A DNA stretch of 7,457 nucleotides from JBAQMG01 sp049302575 (GTDB taxonomy: Bacteria; Bacillota; Desulfitobacteriia; Desulfitobacteriales; Desulfitobacteriaceae). The stretch lies in the NCBI GenBank assembly GCA_049302575.1, contig JBAQMG010000050.1:1-7457 (forward strand), in the 5' to 3' direction. Each line of letters begins with the position of its first letter. The first letter of the stretch is position 1. Both the position numbers and the translations under genes were made by a program. Below are positions 1 to 5,520 of the stretch, piece after piece. The notes below the pieces were generated by a model that worked only from the letters and a program-made list of their open reading frames with translations, did no database searches and had not been told where the DNA came from.

Positions 1-660
1 AATCCGAATCCCTTTACGGATGTAGAGTGCGCCTACTCCTTTGGGGCCATAGATTTTATGACCAGAAATCGTCAGCAAATCAACCTTTAGTTTCTCAACA
101 TTCACAGGAATCTTTCCTAAGGTCTGAACTGCATCGACGTGAAAAGCAGCCCCATGCGATCTAACTAGCTTACCAATTTCCTCAATCGGCTGAATCGCTC
201 CAACTTCGTTATTAGCATGCATAACGCTGACCAAAATTGTGTCAGAACGTAACGCCTTAACAACCGAATCTACCTCGACAATTCCTTCAGCGTTGACCGG
301 CAGTAGGGTCAGTTCGTACCCCATCTTCTCTAAATATTCAGCTGTTTCTAAAACAGCGTGATGTTCGATAGCCGAAACGATTAAGTGTTTGCCTTGACTC
401 CGCCTAGACTCAGCAATTCCGAGAATAGCCAGATTATCTGCTTCTGTTCCTCCACTGGTAAACGTAATTTCCTCTGGCTTAGCACCTATTAGTTTAGAGA
501 CCTGAAGCCTTGCTTCCTCTAAGGCCTGTTTAGCCTCCCGACCAAAGCCATGAATGCTAGAAGGATTACCATATTTCTCAGTGTAATAAGTCAGCATTAA
601 TGTAGCAACTTCCACATCAACTGGGGTAGTCGCACTATGATCTAAGTAAACTCTCCTCAT
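1..660 (-). CDS. iscS: Cysteine desulfurase, IscS/NifS class (N-terminal part, cut by window edge)
   Basis: PLP-dependent enzyme that takes sulfur from L-cysteine as an enzyme-bound persulfide for iron-sulfur cluster assembly and tRNA thiolation in the cytoplasm. The frame is open from the ATG at 660 to the window edge and gives 220 residues; the family is usually about 380-400, so the C-terminal half, including the persulfide cysteine, lies outside. Visible marks: N-terminal VYLDHSATTP (4-13), SGGTEADN (69-76), EHH (99-101, the His that stacks on PLP), HANNEVGAIQP (148-158), HVDAVQ (174-179, Asp for the pyridine nitrogen and the following Gln), and the PLP lysine in SGHKIYGPKG (199-208, Lys202). 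An AGGGG ribosome site sits 6 bases before the ATG. It lies 108 bp behind the IscR-type regulator on the same strand and is probably co-transcribed with it. Class I (IscS/NifS) is well supported. The choice between the names iscS and nifS is conventional; I chose iscS because of the IscR neighbour. Confidence 0.96.
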   Translation of the reverse strand, partial: MRRVYLDHSATTPVDVEVATLMLTYYTEKYGNPSSIHGFGREAKQALEEARLQVSKLIGAKPEEITFTSGGTEADNLAILGIAESRRSQGKHLIVSAIEHHAVLETAEYLEKMGYELTLLPVNAEGIVEVDSVVKALRSDTILVSVMHANNEVGAIQPIEEIGKLVRSHGAAFHVDAVQTLGKIPVNVEKLKVDLLTISGHKIYGPKGVGALYIRKGIRI

Positions 661-694
661 ACAAATCCCCTTTTCGACATTCGCTATTCGATAT

Positions 695-718
695 TCATAG
701 CGCTGAGCGCATCTATGA
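695..718. other. Imperfect hairpin in the iscR-iscS gap
   Basis: TCATAG (695-700) pairs with CTATGA (713-718), and CGC (701-703) pairs with GCG (707-709) around a TGA loop, leaving a three-base bulge (710-712). It lies about 35 bases upstream of the desulfurase start inside the presumed iscR-iscS transcript. No T-run follows on the minus strand, so it is not a classical terminator. It could be an RNA processing or stability element, or simply a by-product of the repeats around it. Confidence 0.4.
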
Positions 719-743
719 CCACGTACTTCGGGCCATGGACCTC

Positions 744-771
744 TCGAACTACGAACCTCGAACTACGATTA
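744..771. repeat. Heptanucleotide array, TCGAACT/ACGAACC type
   Basis: Four consecutive 7-bp units read TCGAACT, ACGAACC, TCGAACT, ACGATTA. The last unit runs into the stop codon of the iscR-type gene (769-771). A looser period-7 stretch, ATTCGCT ATTCGAT ATTCATA, lies at 680-700. The same period and similar units recur at 1546-1566 and 7142-7162, so these look like members of one dispersed intergenic family. No function is visible. Confidence 0.6.
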
Positions 772-1218
772 AATGTAATACATGTATAGATTATCTGATT
801 TCTTTTTAGCTGCATCTTCGACCATATCCGCTAATGTTATAGAGTCAAGAACATCGGCAATGGAGTCCCGCACTTTTTCCCAGATCGTTCTAGTTACACA
901 AAATTCAGCCTTTAGGCAACTCTCAGGATCCTCTTCCGAGACACAATCAACTGGGGCTATGGGGCCTTCTAAAACCCTGATAATGTCCCCCACTCTGATC
1001 TTCTCAGGTTCTCTACCTAATACATATCCACCTTGCGCACCACGAACACTTTTTACCAGTCCAGTCTTACGCAAACCAGAAATGAGTTGTTCAAGATAAT
1101 GTTCCGAGATTCCCTGTCGTTCGGCAATACTTCTCAAAGATATAGGACCTTCACCCATATGTTGGGCTAAATCAAACATAGCCTTTACTCCGTAACGACC
1201 TTTGGTCGAGAGTTTCAA
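769..1218 (-). CDS. iscR: Rrf2-family transcriptional regulator, IscR type
   Basis: 149-residue DNA-binding regulator, normal length for Rrf2 proteins. The winged helix-turn-helix covers about residues 1-85, opening with the family signature MKLSTKGRYGVKAMFDLA, with the recognition-helix region ISEHYLEQLISGLRKTGLV (37-55) and the wing SVRGAQGGY (57-65). Cys92, Cys101 and Cys107 lie in the loop after the wing, where IscR binds its Fe-S cluster; the spacing C-x8-C-x5-C differs from the x5, x5 of E. coli IscR. The three cysteines argue for IscR-like cluster sensing rather than CymR, whose function does not rely on such a triad. The start is TTG at 1216-1218, supported by a strong GAGGTGA site about 6 bases upstream and by the exact family N-terminus. 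The gene precedes the desulfurase and is divergent from rarA, an arrangement shared with other Firmicutes. It probably autoregulates; see the promoter and direct repeats upstream. Confidence 0.93.
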   Translation of the reverse strand: MKLSTKGRYGVKAMFDLAQHMGEGPISLRSIAERQGISEHYLEQLISGLRKTGLVKSVRGAQGGYVLGREPEKIRVGDIIRVLEGPIAPVDCVSEEDPESCLKAEFCVTRTIWEKVRDSIADVLDSITLADMVEDAAKKKSDNLYMYYI

Positions 1219-1254
1219 ATACCCTCACCTCTTTTCCCCTAAACTTTAACTTAC

Positions 1255-1275
1255 TTCGACTTAAATTTCGACTTA
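1255..1275. promoter_or_regulatory. Direct repeats near the iscR start, candidate operator
   Basis: TTCGACTTA occurs twice on the plus strand, at 1255-1263 and 1267-1275, in the same orientation and 12 bp apart. They fall between the iscR -10 element and the ribosome site, about +3 to +25 of the expected transcript, where a bound repressor would block initiation. The CGACT core resembles one half of the E. coli IscR type 1 site (YYGACTR), but the repeats are direct rather than inverted, so the assignment is tentative. Confidence 0.4.
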
Positions 1276-1285
1276 GATTACATAT

Positions 1286-1314
1286 ATCTTATTGAAACAC
1301 TCGGGATTTGTCAA
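1286..1314 (-). promoter_or_regulatory. Sigma-A promoter of iscR
   Basis: Read on the minus strand, a perfect -35 TTGACA (1309-1314), a 17-bp spacer and -10 TAAGAT (1286-1291, five of six consensus bases). The expected start, near 1279, gives a leader of about 60 bases before the TTG codon at 1218. Confidence 0.85.
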
Positions 1315-1373
1315 GTCTATTTCCGACAATTTTATTTATTTTTTACTCCACGTTAGTTAATTAATTCATAATT

Positions 1374-1436
1374 GTGCCTTGTGCCTTGTGCCTTGCTCTC
1401 CGAGTTTCTTACTTCGCAATTCGTGCCTCGTGCCTC
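1374..1436. repeat. Heptanucleotide array, GTGCCTT/GTGCCTC type (nine units)
   Basis: Nine units of exactly 7 bp without a phase break: three GTGCCTT, then GCTCTCC, GAGTTTC, TTACTTC, GCAATTC, and two GTGCCTC. The outer units are near-identical and the middle four have diverged. It lies in the divergent gap between the iscR promoter and the rarA promoter. Most units keep a pyrimidine-rich 3' end. A reading frame crosses it on the minus strand, but its product is only translated repeat and is not a gene. Confidence 0.8.
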
Positions 1437-1440
1437 ACCA

Positions 1441-1469
1441 TTGGTCCTTCCTCTTAGCTCTGCTATAAT
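1441..1469 (+). promoter_or_regulatory. Extended -10 promoter of rarA
   Basis: TATAAT at 1464-1469 is a perfect -10 and is preceded by TG one base upstream (TGCTATAAT), the extended -10 form. A weak -35, TTGGTC (1441-1446), lies 17 bp away, and the extended element would compensate. Transcription would start near 1476, giving a leader of about 120 bases before the rarA ATG. Confidence 0.75.
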
Positions 1470-1477
1470 ATAAATCA

Positions 1478-1580
1478 GAAGCCGAAGGCTGGCTGGATAA
1501 GAAGTTAGAGGCTGGAGGCCAGATGAATGCACGAGAGGTGCTAAGTTGAACTTCGAACCTCGAACTTGGCCTCTGGTAAA
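1478..1580. repeat. Degenerate period-7 repeats filling the rarA leader
   Basis: Most of the untranslated leader can be cut into 7-bp units, with phase breaks: GAAGCCG AAGGCTG (1478-1491), GAAGTTA GAGGCTG GAGGCCA GATGAAT GCACGAG (1501-1535), and TTGAACT TCGAACC TCGAACT TGGCCTC TGGTAAA (1546-1580). The last group is close to the array at 744-771. An internal complementarity (AGGCC at 1516-1520 against GGCCT at 1568-1572) could pair in the transcript. No riboswitch-like structure is recognisable. Confidence 0.55.
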
Positions 1581-1598
1581 TGAAAGGACAATAAAACG

Positions 1599-2897
1599 AT
1601 GGATCTTTTCTCTGCCTCCTTTAAACGTGATCAAGTGGCTCCGCTCGCCGACCGTATGCGACCACGAACTTTGGAAGACTATATCGGACAAGACCATATT
1701 CTTGGCCCTGGGAAACTCCTTAGACGCGCCATCGAAGCCGACAGGGTGACCTCTCTCATTTTATATGGACCACCCGGAACCGGCAAAACCTCTCTGGCTT
1801 ATGTAATATCTTCTAGAACATCCTCTAACTTTATCCGTATTAACGCCGTGAATACGGGAGTTAAAGAACTTAGAGAGCTCATTCAAAACGCCACTGAGCA
1901 ACTCCACCTCTATGCAAAACGCACCTTAGTTTTTTGTGATGAAGTTCATCGTTTTAATAAAGGTCAACAAGATGCCTTATTACCGGCAATTGAGGAAGGT
2001 ACGATCACCTTCATAGGGGCTACCACTGAAAATCCATATTTCGAAATTAATCCCGCCCTCATCAGCCGCTCCACCCTTGTTCGTTTGGAAATCCTCACTA
2101 ACCCTGATATTCGGCGCGCACTCGAAGCCGCTTTAAAGGATCGGGAGAGGGGTCTGGGAAATTACAAAGCCGAGATTCAGCCTGAAGCTTGGGAGCATTG
2201 GCTAAACTATGCCAATGGGGATCTGCGTCGAGCGCTAAACGCACTAGAACTAGCCGTTTTAACGACGACTCCAAAGGAAGGTATCCGACACATCGATTTG
2301 AAAATTGCCGAAGAATCCATTCAGCAGAGGGCAATTCGCTATGATAAAACCGGAGATAATCATTATGACATCATTTCCGCTTTTATCAAAAGTATGCGTG
2401 GCTCCGACCCTGACGCTGCTCTCTATTGGTTAGCCGTTTTGTTAGAAGCTGGGGAAGACCCCCGTCTTATCATGCGCCGAATCATAGTTCATGCTTCAGA
2501 GGATGTAGGTTTAGCCGATCCCCTTATTATGCTTCAAGCTCAGGCTGCGGCTAATGCCTTAGAGTGGTTGGGCCTACCTGAGGCCCGAATCCCTATGGCT
2601 CAAGCCGTCTTAGCCATTGCTAGTGCTCCCAAAAGCAATAGTGTGATCGAGGGTATTAATCGCGCGATGGCTTTTGTCAAAGATCAAGCTAAAACAGAAG
2701 TACCTATCCACTTAAGGGATACAAGTTACAAAGGCGCAAAAAAACTAGGAAATGGGCAGGATTATCTTTATCCCCACGACTTCTCCGGACACTGGGTTAA
2801 ACAAACTTATCTTCCTCAAGCCGTAGAAGGTCAAGTATTTTACACACCCTCTGAAATGGGAAAAGACCAAAGTATCAAGAACAACAGTAAGGAATGA
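1599..2897 (+). CDS. rarA: Replication-associated recombination protein RarA/MgsA (AAA+ ATPase)
   Basis: DNA-dependent ATPase related to clamp-loader subunits and to eukaryotic WRNIP1; it works at stalled replication forks. At 432 residues it is a normal full length. Walker A is GPPGTGKT (57-64). Walker B ends in Asp114-Glu115 of VFCDEVHRFN (111-120). Sensor 1 is in GATTENP (140-146), the arginine finger is Arg157 in ISRS, and the sensor 2 region is GDLRRALN (207-214). The C-terminal tetramerisation region has the family signatures IRYDKTGDNHYDIISAFIKS (246-265), GEDPRLIMRRIIVHASEDVG (285-304) and APKSNSV (343-349). The ATG at 1599 is preceded by AAAGGA about 10 bases upstream and gives the usual short N-terminus before the RPRTLEDYIGQ segment (21-31). 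It is transcribed alone, divergently from iscR, and ends at a hairpin terminator. Confidence 0.97.
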   Translation: MDLFSASFKRDQVAPLADRMRPRTLEDYIGQDHILGPGKLLRRAIEADRVTSLILYGPPGTGKTSLAYVISSRTSSNFIRINAVNTGVKELRELIQNATEQLHLYAKRTLVFCDEVHRFNKGQQDALLPAIEEGTITFIGATTENPYFEINPALISRSTLVRLEILTNPDIRRALEAALKDRERGLGNYKAEIQPEAWEHWLNYANGDLRRALNALELAVLTTTPKEGIRHIDLKIAEESIQQRAIRYDKTGDNHYDIISAFIKSMRGSDPDAALYWLAVLLEAGEDPRLIMRRIIVHASEDVGLADPLIMLQAQAAANALEWLGLPEARIPMAQAVLAIASAPKSNSVIEGINRAMAFVKDQAKTEVPIHLRDTSYKGAKKLGNGQDYLYPHDFSGHWVKQTYLPQAVEGQVFYTPSEMGKDQSIKNNSKE

Positions 2898-2906
2898 AGT
2901 TAAGTA

Positions 2907-2943
2907 AAAACACCCTGGCTTACTTTAGTAGCCAAGGTGTTTT
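2907..2943. terminator. Bidirectional intrinsic terminator between rarA and trx
   Basis: AAAACACC (2907-2914) pairs with GGTGTTTT (2936-2943), and TGGCT (2916-2920) with AGCCA (2930-2934), with one C/A mismatch and a loop that can close further. It starts 9 bases after the rarA stop. T-rich sequence follows the stem on both strands, so it can end rarA from the left and the csoR-trx transcript from the right. The rest of the gap up to 3002 shows nothing. Confidence 0.88.
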
Positions 2944-3002
2944 GTACGAGTTCATTCATGCTATTGGGTAACCCTCCATTGGCGGTAAGTCTCAGTAGAT
3001 CA

Positions 3003-3332
3003 TCAGACATGAGTATCTAGCATTTTTACCAAGTCAGCTTTAGAACGGAACCCCACAATTTTATCGATCAGCTTACCCTCTTTAAAGATTCCGAGGGTTG
3101 GGATACTCATGACTCCATATTGACTGGCAATTGGGCCATTCTCGTCGACATTGAGTTTTCCGACAGTTACTTTTCCAAGATATTCGTCAGCCAACTCCTC
3201 AACAATGGGAGCCACCATACGGCAGGGGCTACACCAAGGTGCCCAGAAATCCACTAAAACAGGCGTTGTGGAAGTTAAAACTTCCCCATCCCAATTGGCT
3301 GTTGAAAAGATTTTTACATTTGCTCCTGACAT
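3003..3332 (-). CDS. trxA: Thioredoxin with WCSPC active site
   Basis: Small cytoplasmic dithiol-disulfide oxidoreductase. Its 109 residues are the standard single-domain length, with no signal peptide. The active site is FWAPWCSPCRM (29-39) with Cys34 and Cys37; the first X of CXXC is Ser instead of the usual Gly. The buried Asp28 and the cis-proline loop MSIPTL (75-80, Pro78) are present, as is the GK/GF region near the end (GFRSKADLVKML, 94-105). The ATG at 3330-3332 follows a perfect AAGGAGGT site 6 bases upstream. It lies 29 bp after csoR on the same strand with no terminator between, so the two are probably one transcript under CsoR control. Ser in the CXXC is within the range of natural thioredoxins; it may shift redox potential but does not remove activity. 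This may be a specialised paralogue and not the main cellular thioredoxin. Confidence 0.95.
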   Translation of the reverse strand: MSGANVKIFSTANWDGEVLTSTTPVLVDFWAPWCSPCRMVAPIVEELADEYLGKVTVGKLNVDENGPIASQYGVMSIPTLGIFKEGKLIDKIVGFRSKADLVKMLDTHV

Positions 3333-3361
3333 AAAAATACCTCCTTAATTTCCTACTAATT

Positions 3362-3640
3362 TTATTTAACAAATTTAGTGAGTACACTGATGAGCTCCTC
3401 GATTGCATTGTCTTTATTGTTATTTTCGACCGCGGCAAGCAAGCATCGTTTGGAATGATTTTCAAACACAATAGTTCCCACCTTATGAATTGCCGCACGG
3501 ACTGCAGATACTTGAATTAAAACATCAACACAATATTTATCATTGTCTATCATGCGCTGCAATCCTTTAACCTGACCTTCGATTTTTTTGAGACGACGAA
3601 GCAGGTCTTCTTTTGAGTTTGCAAAAGGGGTTGTGTTCAC
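3362..3640 (-). CDS. csoR: Copper-sensing repressor, CsoR family
   Basis: 92-residue all-helical repressor of the CsoR/FrmR/RcnR family, released from DNA when Cu(I) binds. The opening LLRRLKKIEGQVKGLQRMI (13-31) is the family signature. Cys37, His62 and Cys66 match the Cu(I) triad of M. tuberculosis CsoR (Cys36, His61, Cys65), and Tyr36 and Glu82 match its second-shell Tyr35 and Glu81. The His argues against the persulfide sensor CstR, which uses two cysteines only. The start is GTG at 3638-3640, with GGAGG 7 bases upstream. It heads a two-gene unit with the thioredoxin, not with copZ or copA, which is unusual; copper export genes are not in the window. A consensus promoter and a family-type palindrome lie just upstream, indicating autoregulation. 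Metal specificity is inferred from ligands only. Confidence 0.93.
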   Translation of the reverse strand: MNTTPFANSKEDLLRRLKKIEGQVKGLQRMIDNDKYCVDVLIQVSAVRAAIHKVGTIVFENHSKRCLLAAVENNNKDNAIEELISVLTKFVK

Positions 3641-3654
3641 GAATATCCCTCCGA

Positions 3655-3669
3655 TACCCTAAGGGGGTA
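3655..3669. promoter_or_regulatory. CsoR-type operator palindrome
   Basis: TACCCTAAGGGGGTA has inverted TACCC (3655-3659) and GGGTA (3665-3669) arms around five bases, the G/C-tract form known for CsoR-family operators. It lies at about +6 to +20 of the expected csoR transcript, 15 bp upstream of the GTG start, so binding should block initiation of csoR and trx. Confidence 0.75.
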
Positions 3670-3681
3670 GTTGTAATTCTT

Positions 3682-3710
3682 ATTATACTAACAAGTTTAC
3701 CCACTGTCAA
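3682..3710 (-). promoter_or_regulatory. Perfect consensus sigma-A promoter of csoR-trx
   Basis: On the minus strand TTGACA (3705-3710), a 17-bp spacer, then TATAAT (3682-3687): both hexamers match consensus at every base. The expected start is near 3675. A promoter this strong suits a tightly repressed gene. It starts only 25 bp after the aspS stop, so read-through from aspS is also possible; no clear terminator is visible between 3641 and 3735. Confidence 0.92.
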
Positions 3711-3735
3711 AGGGTTATTATGCTCTTTAACTATA

Positions 3736-5520
3736 TTATTTTGTACTTATTGCTGGATTATCCGTTTTAATGTGTAATTCTCTTAATTGTTTAGCCGCAA
3801 CTGGTGCTGGGGCATGTGTAAGTACACAAGAAGCACTCTGAGTTTTAGGAAAGGCTATGACATCTCGGATATTTTCTCTTTTGGTCAAGAGCATAATCAT
3901 TCTATCCAAACCAAAGGCAATTCCACCGTGCGGCGGTGTGCCATATTCAAAGGCCTCTAAAAGGAAACCGAATTTTGTGACAGCTTCTTCTGTAGATAAA
4001 CCTAATAAACTAAACATCTGCTCTTGAACTTCACGACGATGAATCCTAATACTACCTCCGCCAAGCTCTACGCCGTTTAAGATTAAGTCATAGGCTTGGG
4101 CACGTGCTTTGAGGGGTTCTGTTGAGATCAAGGACAAATCCTCTTCCATCGGTGCTGTAAAAGGGTGATGAATCGCCACATAACGTTTTTCTGTCTCATC
4201 ATATTCTAAGAGTGGAAATTCAGTAACCCAGAGAAAATTGAGTGCTCCCTCCTGAATGAGGTTAAGGCGTTTAGCCAATTCTAAACGCAAATGACCCAAG
4301 GCATCAGCAACCACTTTACCTTGATCAGCTACGAAAAAGAGAATATCACCCGTTTCCCCACCTAAACCCTTAATGAGTAAACCCAGTTGTCCCTCACTGA
4401 AAAATTTGGCAATCGGGGACTTGATTCCTTCTTCGGCGAGCACGATATAAGCCAAACCTTTAGCTCCATAAGTATTAACAAATTTTACTAAGTCATCCAA
4501 TTCACGTCGCGGCATTTTGGCACACCCTTTGGCACAAAGCCCTTTGACTCTTCCCCCTTTGGCCAAAACGTCCACAAAGACTTTAAAATCAGAGTCTTTT
4601 ACAAAATCAGCAACATCCATGAGCTCCATCCCGAAGCGCGTATCTGGTTTATCAGAACCATAGCGTTCTATGGCCTCGAAATGCGTTAAGCGTGGAAAGG
4701 TTTTAGCAAGGGTTTGACCCACCGTCTCGGCAAAGATGTTAGCCATCAATTCTTCCATCATTGGTAAAATGTCTTCGATTTCCACAAAAGACATTTCGAT
4801 ATCTAACTGAGTGAACTCCGGTTGACGATCAGCACGTAAGTCCTCATCCCGAAAGCAACGCACAATCTGGAAATACTTTTCCATTCCCGAGGCCATCAAA
4901 AGTTGTTTAAAAATTTGCGGTGACTGGGGCAAAGCGTAAAATTCCCCTGAATGAACTCGACTGGGTACCAGATAATCACGAGCACCCTCGGGAGTTGACT
5001 TGGTCAGCATAGGTGTTTCGATTTCCAAGAAGCCTCTACCATCAAAAAAGTTGCGCATGATTTGAGTCACGCGATGCCTAATCCGAAATACCTCTTGCAT
5101 CTCAGGACGACGCAAATCCAAATAACGATGTTTGAGCCTAACTGTCTCATCAACCTCCACATTATCCAAAATATAAAAGGGCGGAGTTAGCGCTCCATTA
5201 AGAATTTTCAGGGTTTCCGCTACAACTTCAATTTCTCCAGTTGCTAAATTATCATTCACAGTTCCTTCAGGCCTGGCAGTTACACTACCATAGATTGAAA
5301 CAACAAACTCTGAACGTAAACTCTCTGCTAATGAAAAACCATTGCTAAGCATTTCCGGGTGAAATACCACTTGAACCAAACCTGAACGATCGCGCAAATC
5401 TACGAAAATTAACCCGCCATGATCTCGGCGTCGTTGAACCCAGCCGAGCAGCCGAACTTTACTGTCCAATTGTTGCAGGCTGATTTTTCCGGCCTCAAAT
5501 CTCTCTGCTAATAATGTCAT
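3736..5520 (-). CDS. aspS: Aspartyl-tRNA synthetase (bacterial type, probably non-discriminating)
   Basis: Class IIb synthetase that charges tRNA-Asp with aspartate. 594 residues, the usual bacterial length. An OB-fold anticodon-binding domain (about 20-105) is followed by the catalytic core: motif 1 around GFLEIETPML (163-172), STPEGARDYLVPSR (175-188), QSPQ (199-202), motif 2 FRDEDLRADRQPEFTQLDIE (223-242), and motif 3 GIAFGLDRMIMLL (533-545). The bacterial GAD insertion domain lies at about 285-420. VELGGGSIRIH (484-494) is the late active-site strand. RRDHGG (31-36) carries His34-Gly35 where non-discriminating enzymes such as that of Pseudomonas have the same pair, suggesting that it also charges tRNA-Asn, to be amidated by GatCAB; this is inference. 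The ATG overlaps the hisS stop (ATGA), with GAGGG 9 bases upstream inside hisS, so the two are translationally coupled. Confidence 0.97.
   Translation of the reverse strand: MTLLAERFEAGKISLQQLDSKVRLLGWVQRRRDHGGLIFVDLRDRSGLVQVVFHPEMLSNGFSLAESLRSEFVVSIYGSVTARPEGTVNDNLATGEIEVVAETLKILNGALTPPFYILDNVEVDETVRLKHRYLDLRRPEMQEVFRIRHRVTQIMRNFFDGRGFLEIETPMLTKSTPEGARDYLVPSRVHSGEFYALPQSPQIFKQLLMASGMEKYFQIVRCFRDEDLRADRQPEFTQLDIEMSFVEIEDILPMMEELMANIFAETVGQTLAKTFPRLTHFEAIERYGSDKPDTRFGMELMDVADFVKDSDFKVFVDVLAKGGRVKGLCAKGCAKMPRRELDDLVKFVNTYGAKGLAYIVLAEEGIKSPIAKFFSEGQLGLLIKGLGGETGDILFFVADQGKVVADALGHLRLELAKRLNLIQEGALNFLWVTEFPLLEYDETEKRYVAIHHPFTAPMEEDLSLISTEPLKARAQAYDLILNGVELGGGSIRIHRREVQEQMFSLLGLSTEEAVTKFGFLLEAFEYGTPPHGGIAFGLDRMIMLLTKRENIRDVIAFPKTQSASCVLTHAPAPVAAKQLRELHIKTDNPAISTK

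Noticed and set aside
782..1099. Plus-strand frame opposite the iscR-type gene
   Set aside because: It is antisense to a clear Rrf2 gene with a proper start and promoter, and its product is low-complexity Ser-rich sequence.
1374..1436. CRISPR array
   Set aside because: The units are 7 bp and contiguous, with no spacers and no cas genes nearby.
1353..1697. Open frame of 114 codons on the minus strand across the iscR-rarA gap
   Set aside because: Its C-terminal third is translated heptamer repeat, it overlaps the rarA start on the other strand, and it lacks a family match or ribosome site.
3229..3498. Minus-strand frame bridging csoR and the thioredoxin
   Set aside because: It overlaps both well-supported genes in another frame and resembles no family.
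3362..3640. Persulfide sensor CstR as an alternative to CsoR
   Set aside because: The middle ligand position holds His62, and Tyr36 and Glu82 are also present, which fits Cu(I) CsoR; CstR lacks the His.
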